Shown here: positions 24,637 through 32,233 of the stretch, piece by piece
Layout: each line of letters begins with the position of its first letter
Numbering within the stretch: the first letter of the stretch is position 1
Assembly: GCA_016464825.1 (NCBI GenBank)
Contig: JAEKNQ010000059.1
Location: 1-64,000 of the forward strand
Source: Candidatus Dormiibacter inghamiae
GTDB lineage: Bacteria; Chloroflexota; Dormibacteria; Dormibacterales; Dormibacteraceae
Direction: 5' to 3'
DNA length: 64,000 nucleotides
The notes under the pieces: model-generated
The model's input: the letters and a program-made list of their open reading frames with translations, nothing else
Databases searched by the model: none
What the model was told of the DNA's origin: nothing
Program-made: the position numbers and the translations under genes

Positions 24637-25815
24637 TCACCGACCCTGTACGGCGCGGTCCTCCAACTCCGCCAGGATCTCAAGCCGATGCTCGTCGAGG
24701 CCGGGTACGCGGCCCGGCGCCAGCCGCCCGAAGCAGCGTTCGCCGGGCGACCGGGGCACTGAGATTGGCGAGCCGTCGGGAAGCACGCCGCTGCCCTGAA
24801 GGTCGAGGTCGCGGCTGGCGTCGTGCTCCCATACATCCTCGATGTCGTTGATCACCCCGTACGCCAGCTCTGCGCGATCGAACCTCTCCTGCCACTCCGC
24901 CCGGGTCCGGCGGCCAAGCTCGGCCTCGACCTCTCGTTCGACCTCGGATCGGGAGGCGACTCGCTGTTCATTGGTGCCGAGGTCGGCGCGGCCGGCGAGA
25001 TCGGGCCGGTCGAGGCAGCCCCGGCAAAGGTTCTGCCACTCGACATCCTGCTGGATGGCAAGCGCGATGAAGCCGTCGCTGCAGGCGAAGACTCCGTACG
25101 GAACGATCGTGTGGTGACGCTGCCGATTGCGTCGGTATCTGACGCCGGCATTCGCGAAGGCGGTGAGGTTGGGGCCGGTGAACTCGGTCATGGCCTGGAA
25201 CATTGATAGATCCAGGAAGCGGCCGCGGCCGGTGCGGGTCCGCTCGAAAAGCGCCGCCAGGATCAGCGAGGTGGCGTAGATCCCGGTCCCGATGTCGCTC
25301 AGCGACACCCCGATCCTGACCGGCCCCTCTTCGTCCCCGGTTAGCTCGAGGAGGCCCGACTCCGCCTGAACCAGCATGTCGTAGGCGCGGCGATCCCGGG
25401 CGCGCCCGGTTCGACCGTAGCCGCTGATCTGGCAGACGATCAGGGCCGGCCAACGCTCTCCGAGCCTTTCCGGGGTCAGCCGGAGCCGCTCAGCGCTGTC
25501 GACGGCGAGGTTATAGAGCAAGATGTCCGCAGAGTCCAGCAGGCGGTCGAAGGTGGCCCGGTCGCCGCCGTCGTTTAGGTTCAGCGCGATGCTTCGCTTG
25601 CGACGCGAGAGCCAGCTGAAGTGTGAGCTGTATCCGTGCACATGGGAGTCCCAGTGCCGGGCGAAGTCGCCGCGCTTCGGCTCGACCTTGATGACGTCGG
25701 CGCCCGCGTCGGCTAGGATCCGTGACGCGACGGGACCGGCGACGGACTGCTCGAAGGCCACCACCCGCACCCCTGCCAGCGGGCCTTCGGGCTCGCCTGG
25801 CGCCGGCGGTTTCAA
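24637..25815 (-). CDS. CaiB/BaiF-type (family III) CoA-transferase
   Basis: The start is taken at TTG 25815, which overlaps the stop of the metallo-hydrolase gene as TTGA, giving 392 residues. VRVVAFEQSVAGPVASRILA and DAGADVIKVEPKRGDFAR are the family III opening. KRSIALNLNDGGDRATF and RAYDMLVQAESGLLELTG follow; the YD-LVQA Asp matches the catalytic aspartate. The long upstream extension of the frame overlaps the neighbouring gene and has no similarity. Tight coupling with the metallo-hydrolase suggests joint action on an acyl-CoA or its ester. Confidence 0.88.
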   Translation of the reverse strand: MKPPAPGEPEGPLAGVRVVAFEQSVAGPVASRILADAGADVIKVEPKRGDFARHWDSHVHGYSSHFSWLSRRKRSIALNLNDGGDRATFDRLLDSADILLYNLAVDSAERLRLTPERLGERWPALIVCQISGYGRTGRARDRRAYDMLVQAESGLLELTGDEEGPVRIGVSLSDIGTGIYATSLILAALFERTRTGRGRFLDLSMFQAMTEFTGPNLTAFANAGVRYRRNRQRHHTIVPYGVFACSDGFIALAIQQDVEWQNLCRGCLDRPDLAGRADLGTNEQRVASRSEVEREVEAELGRRTRAEWQERFDRAELAYGVINDIEDVWEHDASRDLDLQGSGVLPDGSPISVPRSPGERCFGRLAPGRVPGLDEHRLEILAELEDRAVQGR

Positions 25816-26774
25816 GCCTCGATGACCACCGCCGTGCCGGTGCAGTTGAGCAGGAAGCGGTCGGGGAAGGCGGCCTTCAGCTGCATCATCGCCTGCATGC
25901 CGGTGCAGTGCATCGGGCAGAGCAACTCCACGTCGAGGTCCTGCAGGGCCTCGATGGTCTTCTGGGTCTTGCTCTCCGGCGTGCCCGGGAACCCCAGGTG
26001 AAAGCCGCCGAAGACGCCCCGGATCCGAGAGCGACCGCTGAGCTCGACAGCCTGCCTGACCGTGTTGATGATGCCGGCGTGCGAGCATCCGACGAAAATC
26101 GCGAGTCCGTCGTCGCCCACGTTCACCACCATCGCCTGGTCGTCCGGGACCGAGTCTGGCCCCATCTGGCCGTCGATCACCTGGATCAGCGCGTTTGGGG
26201 TGGCGATGCTCTTGCTGGGCATCTCAAAGTTGACCTTGCGGGGGATGGCGCCCGTCGAGATGCTGCCCGGCCCCACCTCCAGGGCGCCGTCATGGACGAC
26301 CACCCGCCCGCCGGCGGCCTCGATCGCCTCAGGGGTGAAGCCCAGGTTATAGAAGGGAGCGACCTGGCCCGAGGCAAGGCGAAGGTAGCGGGGCATGAAG
26401 GCGGCCTCGCCCAGGGATACTGGGACCGGGGCGGAGCGGCACGCGAGCACTCCCAGCAGGCCGCCGTAGTGGTCGGGGTGGCCGTGGCTGATCACGATGT
26501 GGTCCACTGCTTCGAGGTCAATCCCGAGCGCAGCAGCGTTGTGAAGCATGACCTGCGAGGACATGGCGGCGTCGAAGAGCAGGTTGTAGTTGTAGCGGTC
26601 CCACTCCAGCCGCACGTGAAAGCTGACGCCGTTCTCGCCGATCGGATTCTCCCGCTTGGGGTCGAAGTGGTGGGCGAGGCCGGCTCGCGTGACGTTCGGC
26701 TCGTCGGCGAGTAGCATGTCCACGTAGTTCTCGACGACGGTCGTCACCACCAACCGCCTTACGCCGGGGATCAT
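25812..26774 (-). CDS. Metallo-beta-lactamase-fold hydrolase (COG1237-like)
   Basis: The 320-residue protein has the metal motif HGHPDH (residues about 97-102), then FVGCSHAGIINTVRQAVELS and GVFGGFHL, with CPMHCTG near the end. GCSHAGIINT and GGFHL are typical of the COG1237 subgroup, often annotated as dihydropterin-ribofuranosylaminobenzene phosphate synthase, although most members have no known reaction. It is the first gene of a two-gene minus-strand operon with the CoA-transferase. A TATAAT box six bases before the ATG predicts a leaderless mRNA. Confidence 0.87.
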   Translation of the reverse strand: MIPGVRRLVVTTVVENYVDMLLADEPNVTRAGLAHHFDPKRENPIGENGVSFHVRLEWDRYNYNLLFDAAMSSQVMLHNAAALGIDLEAVDHIVISHGHPDHYGGLLGVLACRSAPVPVSLGEAAFMPRYLRLASGQVAPFYNLGFTPEAIEAAGGRVVVHDGALEVGPGSISTGAIPRKVNFEMPSKSIATPNALIQVIDGQMGPDSVPDDQAMVVNVGDDGLAIFVGCSHAGIINTVRQAVELSGRSRIRGVFGGFHLGFPGTPESKTQKTIEALQDLDVELLCPMHCTGMQAMMQLKAAFPDRFLLNCTGTAVVIEA

Positions 26775-26778
26775 GCGA

Positions 26779-26793
26779 CGATTATATTAATCG
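26779..26793 (-). promoter_or_regulatory. Palindromic -10 region for a leaderless metallo-hydrolase transcript
   Basis: CGATTA-TAT-TAATCG is a perfect 6-3-6 inverted repeat in an AT-rich island. On the minus strand it contains a consensus TATAAT (26786-26781) followed by CGTCGC and the ATG at 26774. A dimeric regulator binding the repeat would cover the promoter directly. Confidence 0.55.
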
Positions 26794-26840
26794 CCCGAGA
26801 CCTTCGAGGCAAGCTTGGCGGCCGGTTGGTCAGGAGTCTC

Positions 26841-28091
26841 CTACCCCGTGGGACGCGTAGTGGCGTTCTTGGCGTAGACGTCGAGCCACTGCTTCTGATC
26901 GAGGTTGCCCCAAGGCTGGACGTCCTTGAAAGTCTTGATGGGCACGTTGCGGAGGTCCGATCCGACCCTCTTGACCTCGCAGATGTAGATGTTCTCCACC
27001 GGCGAGTTGGTCGCTGTGCTGAGCTTGACCGGGCCGCGCGGGGCCCGGATGGCTGTGCTCTTCAGTGTCGAGACCAGCTTCTTGCTGTCCGAAGTGTTCC
27101 CGTTGAGCTTCTGCAGCGCGCTGAGGAGCAGCCGGTACTTCGTGTAGCCGGCGTCTGAATAGTAGCCGGGGTAGACGCCGTAGGCGCTCTTGTAGTCGTT
27201 GGCGAACTTGCTGTTCTCAGGGCTGTCGATAGCGTCGCAATACTGGGCAGTTATCCGGATCCCTAGGGCCGCCTCGGCGTCCATGGCAGGCAGAGCCGAG
27301 TAGTCGGTCAGAGTGGTGTTGCCGACCAGCGGGATCTTGTCCTTGAGGCCAAGTTGGCGATAAGCGGATGTGAACTTGACCGAGGCGGCTCCGGCCATTA
27401 GTGCGAACACTGCGTCAGTCTTCTGCGGTATCTGCGGCACATAGGGACTGAAGTCGGCCGTCGAGATCGGCGCCCAGATCGATTTGTCGATGCTGCCGCC
27501 CGCCTTCTTGAACGATGCCATAAGGGACCCGACTCCGAGCCAGCCGAAGGCATAGTCGAGGCCGACTGTGGTGATGTGCCGGTAGCCCTGGTCGTAGAGC
27601 CACTGGCCCATCATCAGCGATGGCTGGTCGCAGCTCCAGGAAGACGCGTACGCGTTGCCGAACTGCTTGTAGGACTTGATCTGGACGTCGGAGCAGAGAG
27701 TGATGTCATCGACCGGGATGCGGTGGGGGCCGGCGTAGCTGGCGACGGCACCGATGGCATTCGCCGGGATCGGTCCCTGCAGCATCACCACGCCATCCCG
27801 TTCAACGAGGTCGCGCGCGTCGGAAAGGGCGACGTTGGGGTCGGTCTGGTCATCGGCGAAGACGGTCTGAATCTTGCGGCCGTTGACAGTGTCACCCAGC
27901 TGTTTCTGAGCGAGGTTCCAACCGTTCTGCTCGTTCTTGCCGTTGGCGGCGAAGGTGCCCGTAAGCGAAACGATGAAGCCGATCTTGATGGGAGAGGTGT
28001 CGGTCTTGCCGCCTCCCTGGCTGCCGCCGCACGCCGCTATTGCGAAGATGACCAGGACCGCCGCCGACAGCCGCCGCCCCGCTTCGATCAT
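26841..28091 (-). CDS. livJ: Liv-type ABC transporter substrate-binding lipoprotein
   Basis: The 416-residue protein starts with a lipoprotein signal (LSAAVLVIFAIAACGGSQGG, Cys at residue 21) followed by PIKIGFIVSLTGTFAANGKN, the usual start of type-1 Leu/Ile/Val-like binding domains. It continues with FADDQTDPNVALSDARDLVE and ends in NLDQKQWLDVYAKNATT. The ligand of this family is often not a branched-chain amino acid but an aromatic acid, amide or urea-like compound. No permease is adjacent; it may share the LivHMGF system at 44101-47519 with the closely similar protein at 58996. A GGGGGG ribosome site precedes the ATG. Confidence 0.9.
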   Translation of the reverse strand: MIEAGRRLSAAVLVIFAIAACGGSQGGGKTDTSPIKIGFIVSLTGTFAANGKNEQNGWNLAQKQLGDTVNGRKIQTVFADDQTDPNVALSDARDLVERDGVVMLQGPIPANAIGAVASYAGPHRIPVDDITLCSDVQIKSYKQFGNAYASSWSCDQPSLMMGQWLYDQGYRHITTVGLDYAFGWLGVGSLMASFKKAGGSIDKSIWAPISTADFSPYVPQIPQKTDAVFALMAGAASVKFTSAYRQLGLKDKIPLVGNTTLTDYSALPAMDAEAALGIRITAQYCDAIDSPENSKFANDYKSAYGVYPGYYSDAGYTKYRLLLSALQKLNGNTSDSKKLVSTLKSTAIRAPRGPVKLSTATNSPVENIYICEVKRVGSDLRNVPIKTFKDVQPWGNLDQKQWLDVYAKNATTRPTG

Positions 28092-28305
28092 GTCAATCCC
28101 CCCGTGGCTGAATCAGGCTCGCCCGTACGAGACGACACTGTAGCGCCACCTCAGAGCCGGTGCAAGTTGCACTCGCGCGGCGAGCGAACCCGCCCTCATG
28201 GTAGCCCCGACCGCAGCCGGAGATCACCAGCAAGATGGAGTCCCGCCACGGTGCGCGAGCTTCGACTGCACCCGATCCGGGACGATGAAGAGGCCGCGGT
28301 TACCC

Positions 28306-29202
28306 TCAAGGATGCTGGAGCAGGAACTCGATGATCCACGGCACTATCCATTCGTGGGCATCTTCCTGACAGTAGTGACCGGCGTCCTCGATGGTATGCA
28401 CGGTGGCCTGGGGCAGCATCTCACGCCATACCCCCAGGGCCCGGGCGCCGTACGCATGGTCGCGTAGAGGACAGATCAGTAGGGCCGGGCCCCGGAACTT
28501 TGCGACCCAGTTGGACGTTCGGCTCTCCAGCTTGTATTCGGGGTGGCTAGCGCCTATCGGATGGCCTCGGGCAAAGGCCAGGATCGCAGCCCGGGAGTTG
28601 AAATCCGGGAAGGGGGAACGGTAGGCGGCCATCAATTGGGCGGTAACACGTTCTTTCTTGAAAATGCCGTTTGGGATCATTCCGTCGACGAAAGCGTTGA
28701 GACCCTGGACCAGCACCTCGCCGGTGATCGGTTCTCGCCACCAGGCGAAGATCGGAGGCAGCTGTGTCGCCGCCTCGAATGGGCGCGGGCGCGCGTTGAG
28801 GATGACCAGGCGCTTCACCCGGTCAGGGTGGCGGGCGGCGAAGCCGAGCCCGATCGGACCGCCCCAGTCCTGCACGACCAGGGTGATCTCGCGCAGGTCG
28901 AGGGCCAGGAGGTGTCCGGTCAGGCTGTCGATGTGACCACGGTAGGTGTACGTGCTAACCGGTTTATCCGAACGGCCGAACCCGATCAGGTCGGGAGCGA
29001 TGGCCCGGTAACCGGCGCCGGCGATCGGCCCGATGAAGTTGCGATAGATGTACGACCAGGTCGGGTTGCCGTGCACCATGACGACCGGCTCGCCGCTGCC
29101 CGCCTCCACGTGGTGCAGGCGGGCGCCGCCCACGCTCACATAGTGAGGCGCGAAAGGAAAGGTGCCACCGAAAGTGTCCAGCTCCGGACCGGACCCGCTC
29201 AT
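28306..29202 (-). CDS. Alpha/beta hydrolase resembling haloalkane dehalogenases
   Basis: Starting at ATG 29202 gives 298 residues. VVMVHGNPTWSYIYRN carries the oxyanion/halide Asn of dehalogenases, PDLIGFGRSDKP is shared with them, and the nucleophile is Asp in LVVQDWGGPIGLG with the adjacent halide-binding Trp. A late Asp (ICPLRDHAYG) and His (EDAGHYCQED) complete the triad. Substrate cannot be inferred, and related Asp-nucleophile hydrolases include fluoroacetate and haloalkane enzymes. It is the third gene of the operon headed by the CMD-like and selenoprotein genes, 34 bases after the latter. The frame is open to 29277, which would overlap the selenoprotein gene. Confidence 0.85.
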   Translation of the reverse strand: MSGSGPELDTFGGTFPFAPHYVSVGGARLHHVEAGSGEPVVMVHGNPTWSYIYRNFIGPIAGAGYRAIAPDLIGFGRSDKPVSTYTYRGHIDSLTGHLLALDLREITLVVQDWGGPIGLGFAARHPDRVKRLVILNARPRPFEAATQLPPIFAWWREPITGEVLVQGLNAFVDGMIPNGIFKKERVTAQLMAAYRSPFPDFNSRAAILAFARGHPIGASHPEYKLESRTSNWVAKFRGPALLICPLRDHAYGARALGVWREMLPQATVHTIEDAGHYCQEDAHEWIVPWIIEFLLQHP

Positions 29203-29236
29203 CCGTAGCTCGGCGCGCTGGCCCTCACTCGCTCCC

Positions 29237-30400
29237 TCACGGCAGCTGCTGCGAACGCGGGACCAGGTAGGTGACAAGCTTCGCGGGTCCCGATGCTTTA
29301 CGGAGCGCCTGGTGGGCCCGGCGCATGACGTCGCCGGTCGCCGTGGCCCTGAAGTACCAGGATTCAGCCGAGCGGGCCGCTGGCACGTGGTCGACCAGGG
29401 CCATGGCCGCCTCTTCGTAGTACGCGCGGATGTCGTTCGCGACCTTTACTGCATCACCGGGGATTGCCGCCGCTGCGAGGCCCTCGCCATCGGCTAAGCG
29501 CACGAAGCCGGCTACCGCGTCCGCCACCTGGTCGGGGTTGATCTGGCGGCCGACCATGGTCCGCCCGCTCGCCCGCCGCTGACGTTCGTAGGCCTGGCGA
29601 AGCGCGCGCACCTCGTCGATCGCTGGGTGAAGGCCCTCCTCGACCCGGGGCGGGATCGTGCAGCTGAGGGGAGCATCCATCTCGTCCTCGATGACCTCAG
29701 AAAAGTCCTCGAGGACCGGCCCCGAGGGCCGCTCGAGGAGAGTTAAGGCCGCCTCCAGCACGCGACGCTGGAAGCGGGCGTCACCCGGACGGCCCAGCGG
29801 CCGCCCGAGGGGGAATTCGCAATAAAGCGCGCGTGGAGGATGCAGGCGCTCGGTCTGGCCGCGGACCAGGGAGAGTCCGATAGTTGAAAGGCCAGCCGCC
29901 TCGAGAACGTGTGACAGCGTACCTACGGTACGCGAGCAAACGGGTCAAACCGGCGTGAGCAGGACGACGTCCACCGCCACCTTCTTGAGCGCGGCGGCTG
30001 CCGCCGGGCCGCTATCAAGGCGGATGGCGGACATGGTCTCATCGAGGGCTCCCATGAACGAGATGTGTACTGGGGAAACCGCCCCGATCACGCCCTCGGC
30101 CGCCATCTCATGAAGGCGGTCGATCGGAAAGACGACGTTGATGTCGGCAGTGAGGCCCGTCCGGTCCCAGTTGGGACTGAAGTGAGTGCTGGTTAGATTG
30201 GAGCCGTCGGCGGGCAGAAGCCTAAAGCTCTGATCTCCCTGATCGACGAAGCCCGCTTCCCCCCTGGGGTGAAGGCCGGCGGTGGTGACGATCGCCACGA
30301 CCGCCTCGGCAAGAAGCTTGGGCTTCGTGAAGGCGGTTGTCTCGAAAACGGGCACCGGCACACCGCTGACGGCGGCCCGAATCTGGGCGTCCGCATTCAC
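29237..30400 (-). CDS. GrdB-family selenoprotein (in-frame TGA read as selenocysteine)
   Basis: One minus-strand frame runs from GTG 30400 to TAG-free sequence ending at 29237, interrupted only by TGA at 29947-29945. Counting that codon as Sec gives 387 residues with Sec152 in LLTPV-U-PVCSRTVGTLSHV, a UxxC redox motif. Upstream are FSPNWDRTGLTADINVVFPI and IGAVSPVHISFMGA; downstream are LVRGQTERLHPPRALYCEFP, GRPLGRPGD and RVLEAALTLLERPSGPVLED. From memory this layout is that of the glycine/sarcosine/betaine/D-proline reductase B-related family, in which Sec or Cys occupies this position. Both halves read as one protein with no drift in codon style. A SECIS-like hairpin follows the TGA. Reaction in this organism is unknown; a selenol-based reductive cleavage is inferred. 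The alternative is a pseudogene with a Cys-to-stop change. No selABCD gene is in the window. Confidence 0.82.
29917..29947 (-). promoter_or_regulatory. Selenocysteine codon and candidate bacterial SECIS hairpin
   Basis: Reading the minus strand, TGA (29947-29945) is followed by eleven bases and then GCGTACC-GTA-GGTACGC (29933-29917), a perfect 7-bp stem with a three-base loop beginning with G. The loop lies 19-21 bases after the TGA. Bacterial SECIS elements require a small apical loop with a G in its first positions, roughly 16-37 bases after the UGA; both conditions are met. The stem also encodes conserved-looking residues (SRTVGTL), so its perfection is not explained by protein coding alone. 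Confidence 0.72.
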
Positions 30401-30412
30401 CGGCGCGGCCGC

Positions 30413-30994
30413 CTAGTGGCTGCCGTGGATGGAGACCACACCGGCGGGGATAGCATCCGAGTCAGTGTGCGGCTCGATCGCCCAGCTCTTCGCCATCCGA
30501 TTGCCCCCCGCTGTGAGGGTGAAGAACGCTGCCAGCTCGATGATCTCACCGTTGGTGAAGTGCTGCTTCAACTCCTCGTACACCTCAACGTCCCGCCCGT
30601 CGTCGAGTGTCAGCGTCCGAGCGTAATGGAGCGCCACCCGGGTCGCCGGATCCGGGTGCTCCCAGTCCGGCAGCGCGCATGAGAGTCGCTCCTCCTCCTG
30701 GATGCCCGCCGCCGGTGAGGTCTGCCGTGAGCAAAATTCGCACCCGATCATCTGCGCGATCTGCAGCCGGCAGAGCTCCTTGATGCGGTGGGGGACCGTC
30801 CCGCCGCGATGGAGCATGTCCCAGTAACGGGCGAACTCGACCGCAACCGCTGGGTTCTGCCCCATCGTGCGGTACCACGACTGGGGCGGGCTCTTGGTCT
30901 CCGCCGCCCGCTCGATGACCGCGCGCAAAGTAGGGTCGGAAACCTCATCGGAGCTCAGCTGTGGAACGTTGGGAACGTGCACTTGGGTTGCCAT
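30413..30994 (-). CDS. Carboxymuconolactone decarboxylase / AhpD-like protein
   Basis: This 193-residue all-helical CMD-fold protein has RIKELCRLQIAQMIGCEFCS, the region that in AhpD-type proteins holds the redox-active CxxC and a nearby Glu. The CEFC pair is present, but the His normally four residues after the second Cys is Thr (CEFCSRQT), so classical peroxidase activity is doubtful. Its stop lies 12 bases before the selenoprotein start, and it is the first gene of that operon. A thiol exchange role with the UxxC protein is a reasonable inference. TACCAT seven bases before the ATG predicts a leaderless mRNA. Confidence 0.85.
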   Translation of the reverse strand: MATQVHVPNVPQLSSDEVSDPTLRAVIERAAETKSPPQSWYRTMGQNPAVAVEFARYWDMLHRGGTVPHRIKELCRLQIAQMIGCEFCSRQTSPAAGIQEEERLSCALPDWEHPDPATRVALHYARTLTLDDGRDVEVYEELKQHFTNGEIIELAAFFTLTAGGNRMAKSWAIEPHTDSDAIPAGVVSIHGSH

Positions 30995-31001
30995 ACGACA
31001 A

Positions 31002-31056
31002 ATGGTACGGCGCCGCCTGCATCACGTCCAGCGATCTTTCCTGATCCGCCTATCAT
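31002..31056. promoter_or_regulatory. Divergent promoter region between the CMD-selenoprotein operon and LysR
   Basis: On the minus strand TACCAT (31007-31002) lies seven bases before the CMD ATG. On the plus strand TATCAT (31051-31056) lies eight bases before the LysR ATG. Both predict leaderless or nearly leaderless transcripts. The 43 bases between the two boxes should contain the LysR-type binding site, as is usual for divergently arranged LysR genes and their targets. Confidence 0.5.
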
Positions 31057-31064
31057 GATGCGCG

Positions 31065-31937
31065 ATGGAAATTAGGGATCTCCGCGTCCTTGTCGCCGTC
31101 GTCGAGACGCGAGGAATGACGCGCGCGTCCGAGCGCCTGCACGTGGTCCAGAGCGCAGTCTCGCAGAGTGTCCAGCGCCTGGAGAGAGAATTGCAGGTGC
31201 CTCTCGTGATCCGCCGGCCCGACGGCGTACGACCCACCGAGGCGGGCCTCGCCCTCCTCGAGCACGCCCACCGCATCCTTAGTGAGGCGGACCGCGCTCG
31301 CGAGGAGCTGATGGCCTTCGCGGGTGCCGCCCGCGGCACGGTCCGGCTCGGACTGCTGCCCACCGCAGCGCCCCTGGTCCTCGGCCGGCTCCTGGCCCGG
31401 CTCGTCGCCGAACATCCAGGCATCAGCCTCCACCTTGAGGAGGCGTTGGCTCCCCAGCTGGTCGACCGCCTAGGAGTTGGCCGGCTGGACGTGATCGTCC
31501 TATTCCTCCCCGCCGACGCCAGCCACTTCCCGGTCGTAAAGCTGGGTCGCGTTCCACTGCAGGTGACGCTTCCGGCTGGGACAGGTAGCCGAACGGTCTC
31601 GCTGGCGGCGCTCAAGAACGAGACCTGGATCAGCTTCCCGCCCGCCAACCCGGGCCGCGAGTGGCTTCACACCGCCTGCGCCAAAGCGGGCTTCGAGCCG
31701 CGGATCAGCCATGAGGTCGAGAACCTGAGCCAGGCCAAGGCGTTCATCGCCGCGGGCTTCGGTCTGGCCCTGATGCCGGCGGCCGCCGCCGAGCCCGAGG
31801 TGAGCGCTGGCCTGCTGGAGCTGGCTGAGCCCCGACCCGCAGCGGCCACCGAGCTTGGCTATTTCTACGACCCTCACCAGCCTTCGCGAGCCGTGGCCGC
31901 AGTCCGCTCACTGCTCGAGGAGAGCACCGCCGTATAG
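31065..31937 (+). CDS. LysR-type transcriptional regulator
   Basis: The 290-residue protein has an N-terminal winged helix-turn-helix (LRVLVAVVETRGMTRASERL, VVQSAVSQSVQRLERELQVP) and the two-lobed effector domain with TVRLGLLPTAAPLVLGRLLA and AKAFIAAGFGLALMP. LysR proteins usually control the divergent neighbour in response to a pathway metabolite. Here that is the CMD, GrdB-like selenoprotein and dehalogenase-like operon, 70 bases away. The effector is unknown. Confidence 0.92.
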   Translation: MEIRDLRVLVAVVETRGMTRASERLHVVQSAVSQSVQRLERELQVPLVIRRPDGVRPTEAGLALLEHAHRILSEADRAREELMAFAGAARGTVRLGLLPTAAPLVLGRLLARLVAEHPGISLHLEEALAPQLVDRLGVGRLDVIVLFLPADASHFPVVKLGRVPLQVTLPAGTGSRTVSLAALKNETWISFPPANPGREWLHTACAKAGFEPRISHEVENLSQAKAFIAAGFGLALMPAAAAEPEVSAGLLELAEPRPAAATELGYFYDPHQPSRAVAAVRSLLEESTAV

Positions 31938-32116
31938 AGATCGAATGCCGGGACCGGGTAGTTCGTCGCCATCTCGCAGGTATACGCGTCGTCCCCATAG
32001 GGCCCGCTCTCGTCGTCTGGCACGCCCTCCAACGGGACCTCCACCGGCGGCGTAGCTGTTGCAAGCGCTGGGCATGCAGCGATGCGCGTATCGATCTCAT
32101 GACCCGTGGCGCGCAC
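31874..32116 (-). CDS. Unrecognised small ORF antisense to the end of LysR
   Basis: From GTG 32116 the frame encodes 80 residues including ACPALATATPPVEVPLEGVP, DDESGPYGDDAYTCEMATNY and PVPAFDLYTAVLSS. The composition is protein-like rather than Arg/Ser-rich noise, and the frame stays open further upstream. It overlaps the LysR 3' end by 64 bases. No family, ribosome site or signal was recognised. It may be a remnant. Otherwise the region 31938-32233 holds nothing identifiable. Confidence 0.22.
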   Translation of the reverse strand: MRATGHEIDTRIAACPALATATPPVEVPLEGVPDDESGPYGDDAYTCEMATNYPVPAFDLYTAVLSSSSERTAATAREGW

Positions 32117-32233
32117 GACCCAACCTGCTAGCGAGGCCGTGCTGACAGCAGCTATTGTCGAGGTGACAGGTTCGGGTGCACGGAACCATGGACCGCCGGC
32201 CAAAAGCGTCAACTCATGCAAATTGGGGGACCC

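Noticed and set aside
25816-26088. N-terminal extension of the CoA-transferase to 483 residues
   Set aside because: It overlaps the C-terminal coding part of the metallo-hydrolase in another frame and has no family similarity; TTG 25815 gives the usual family start.
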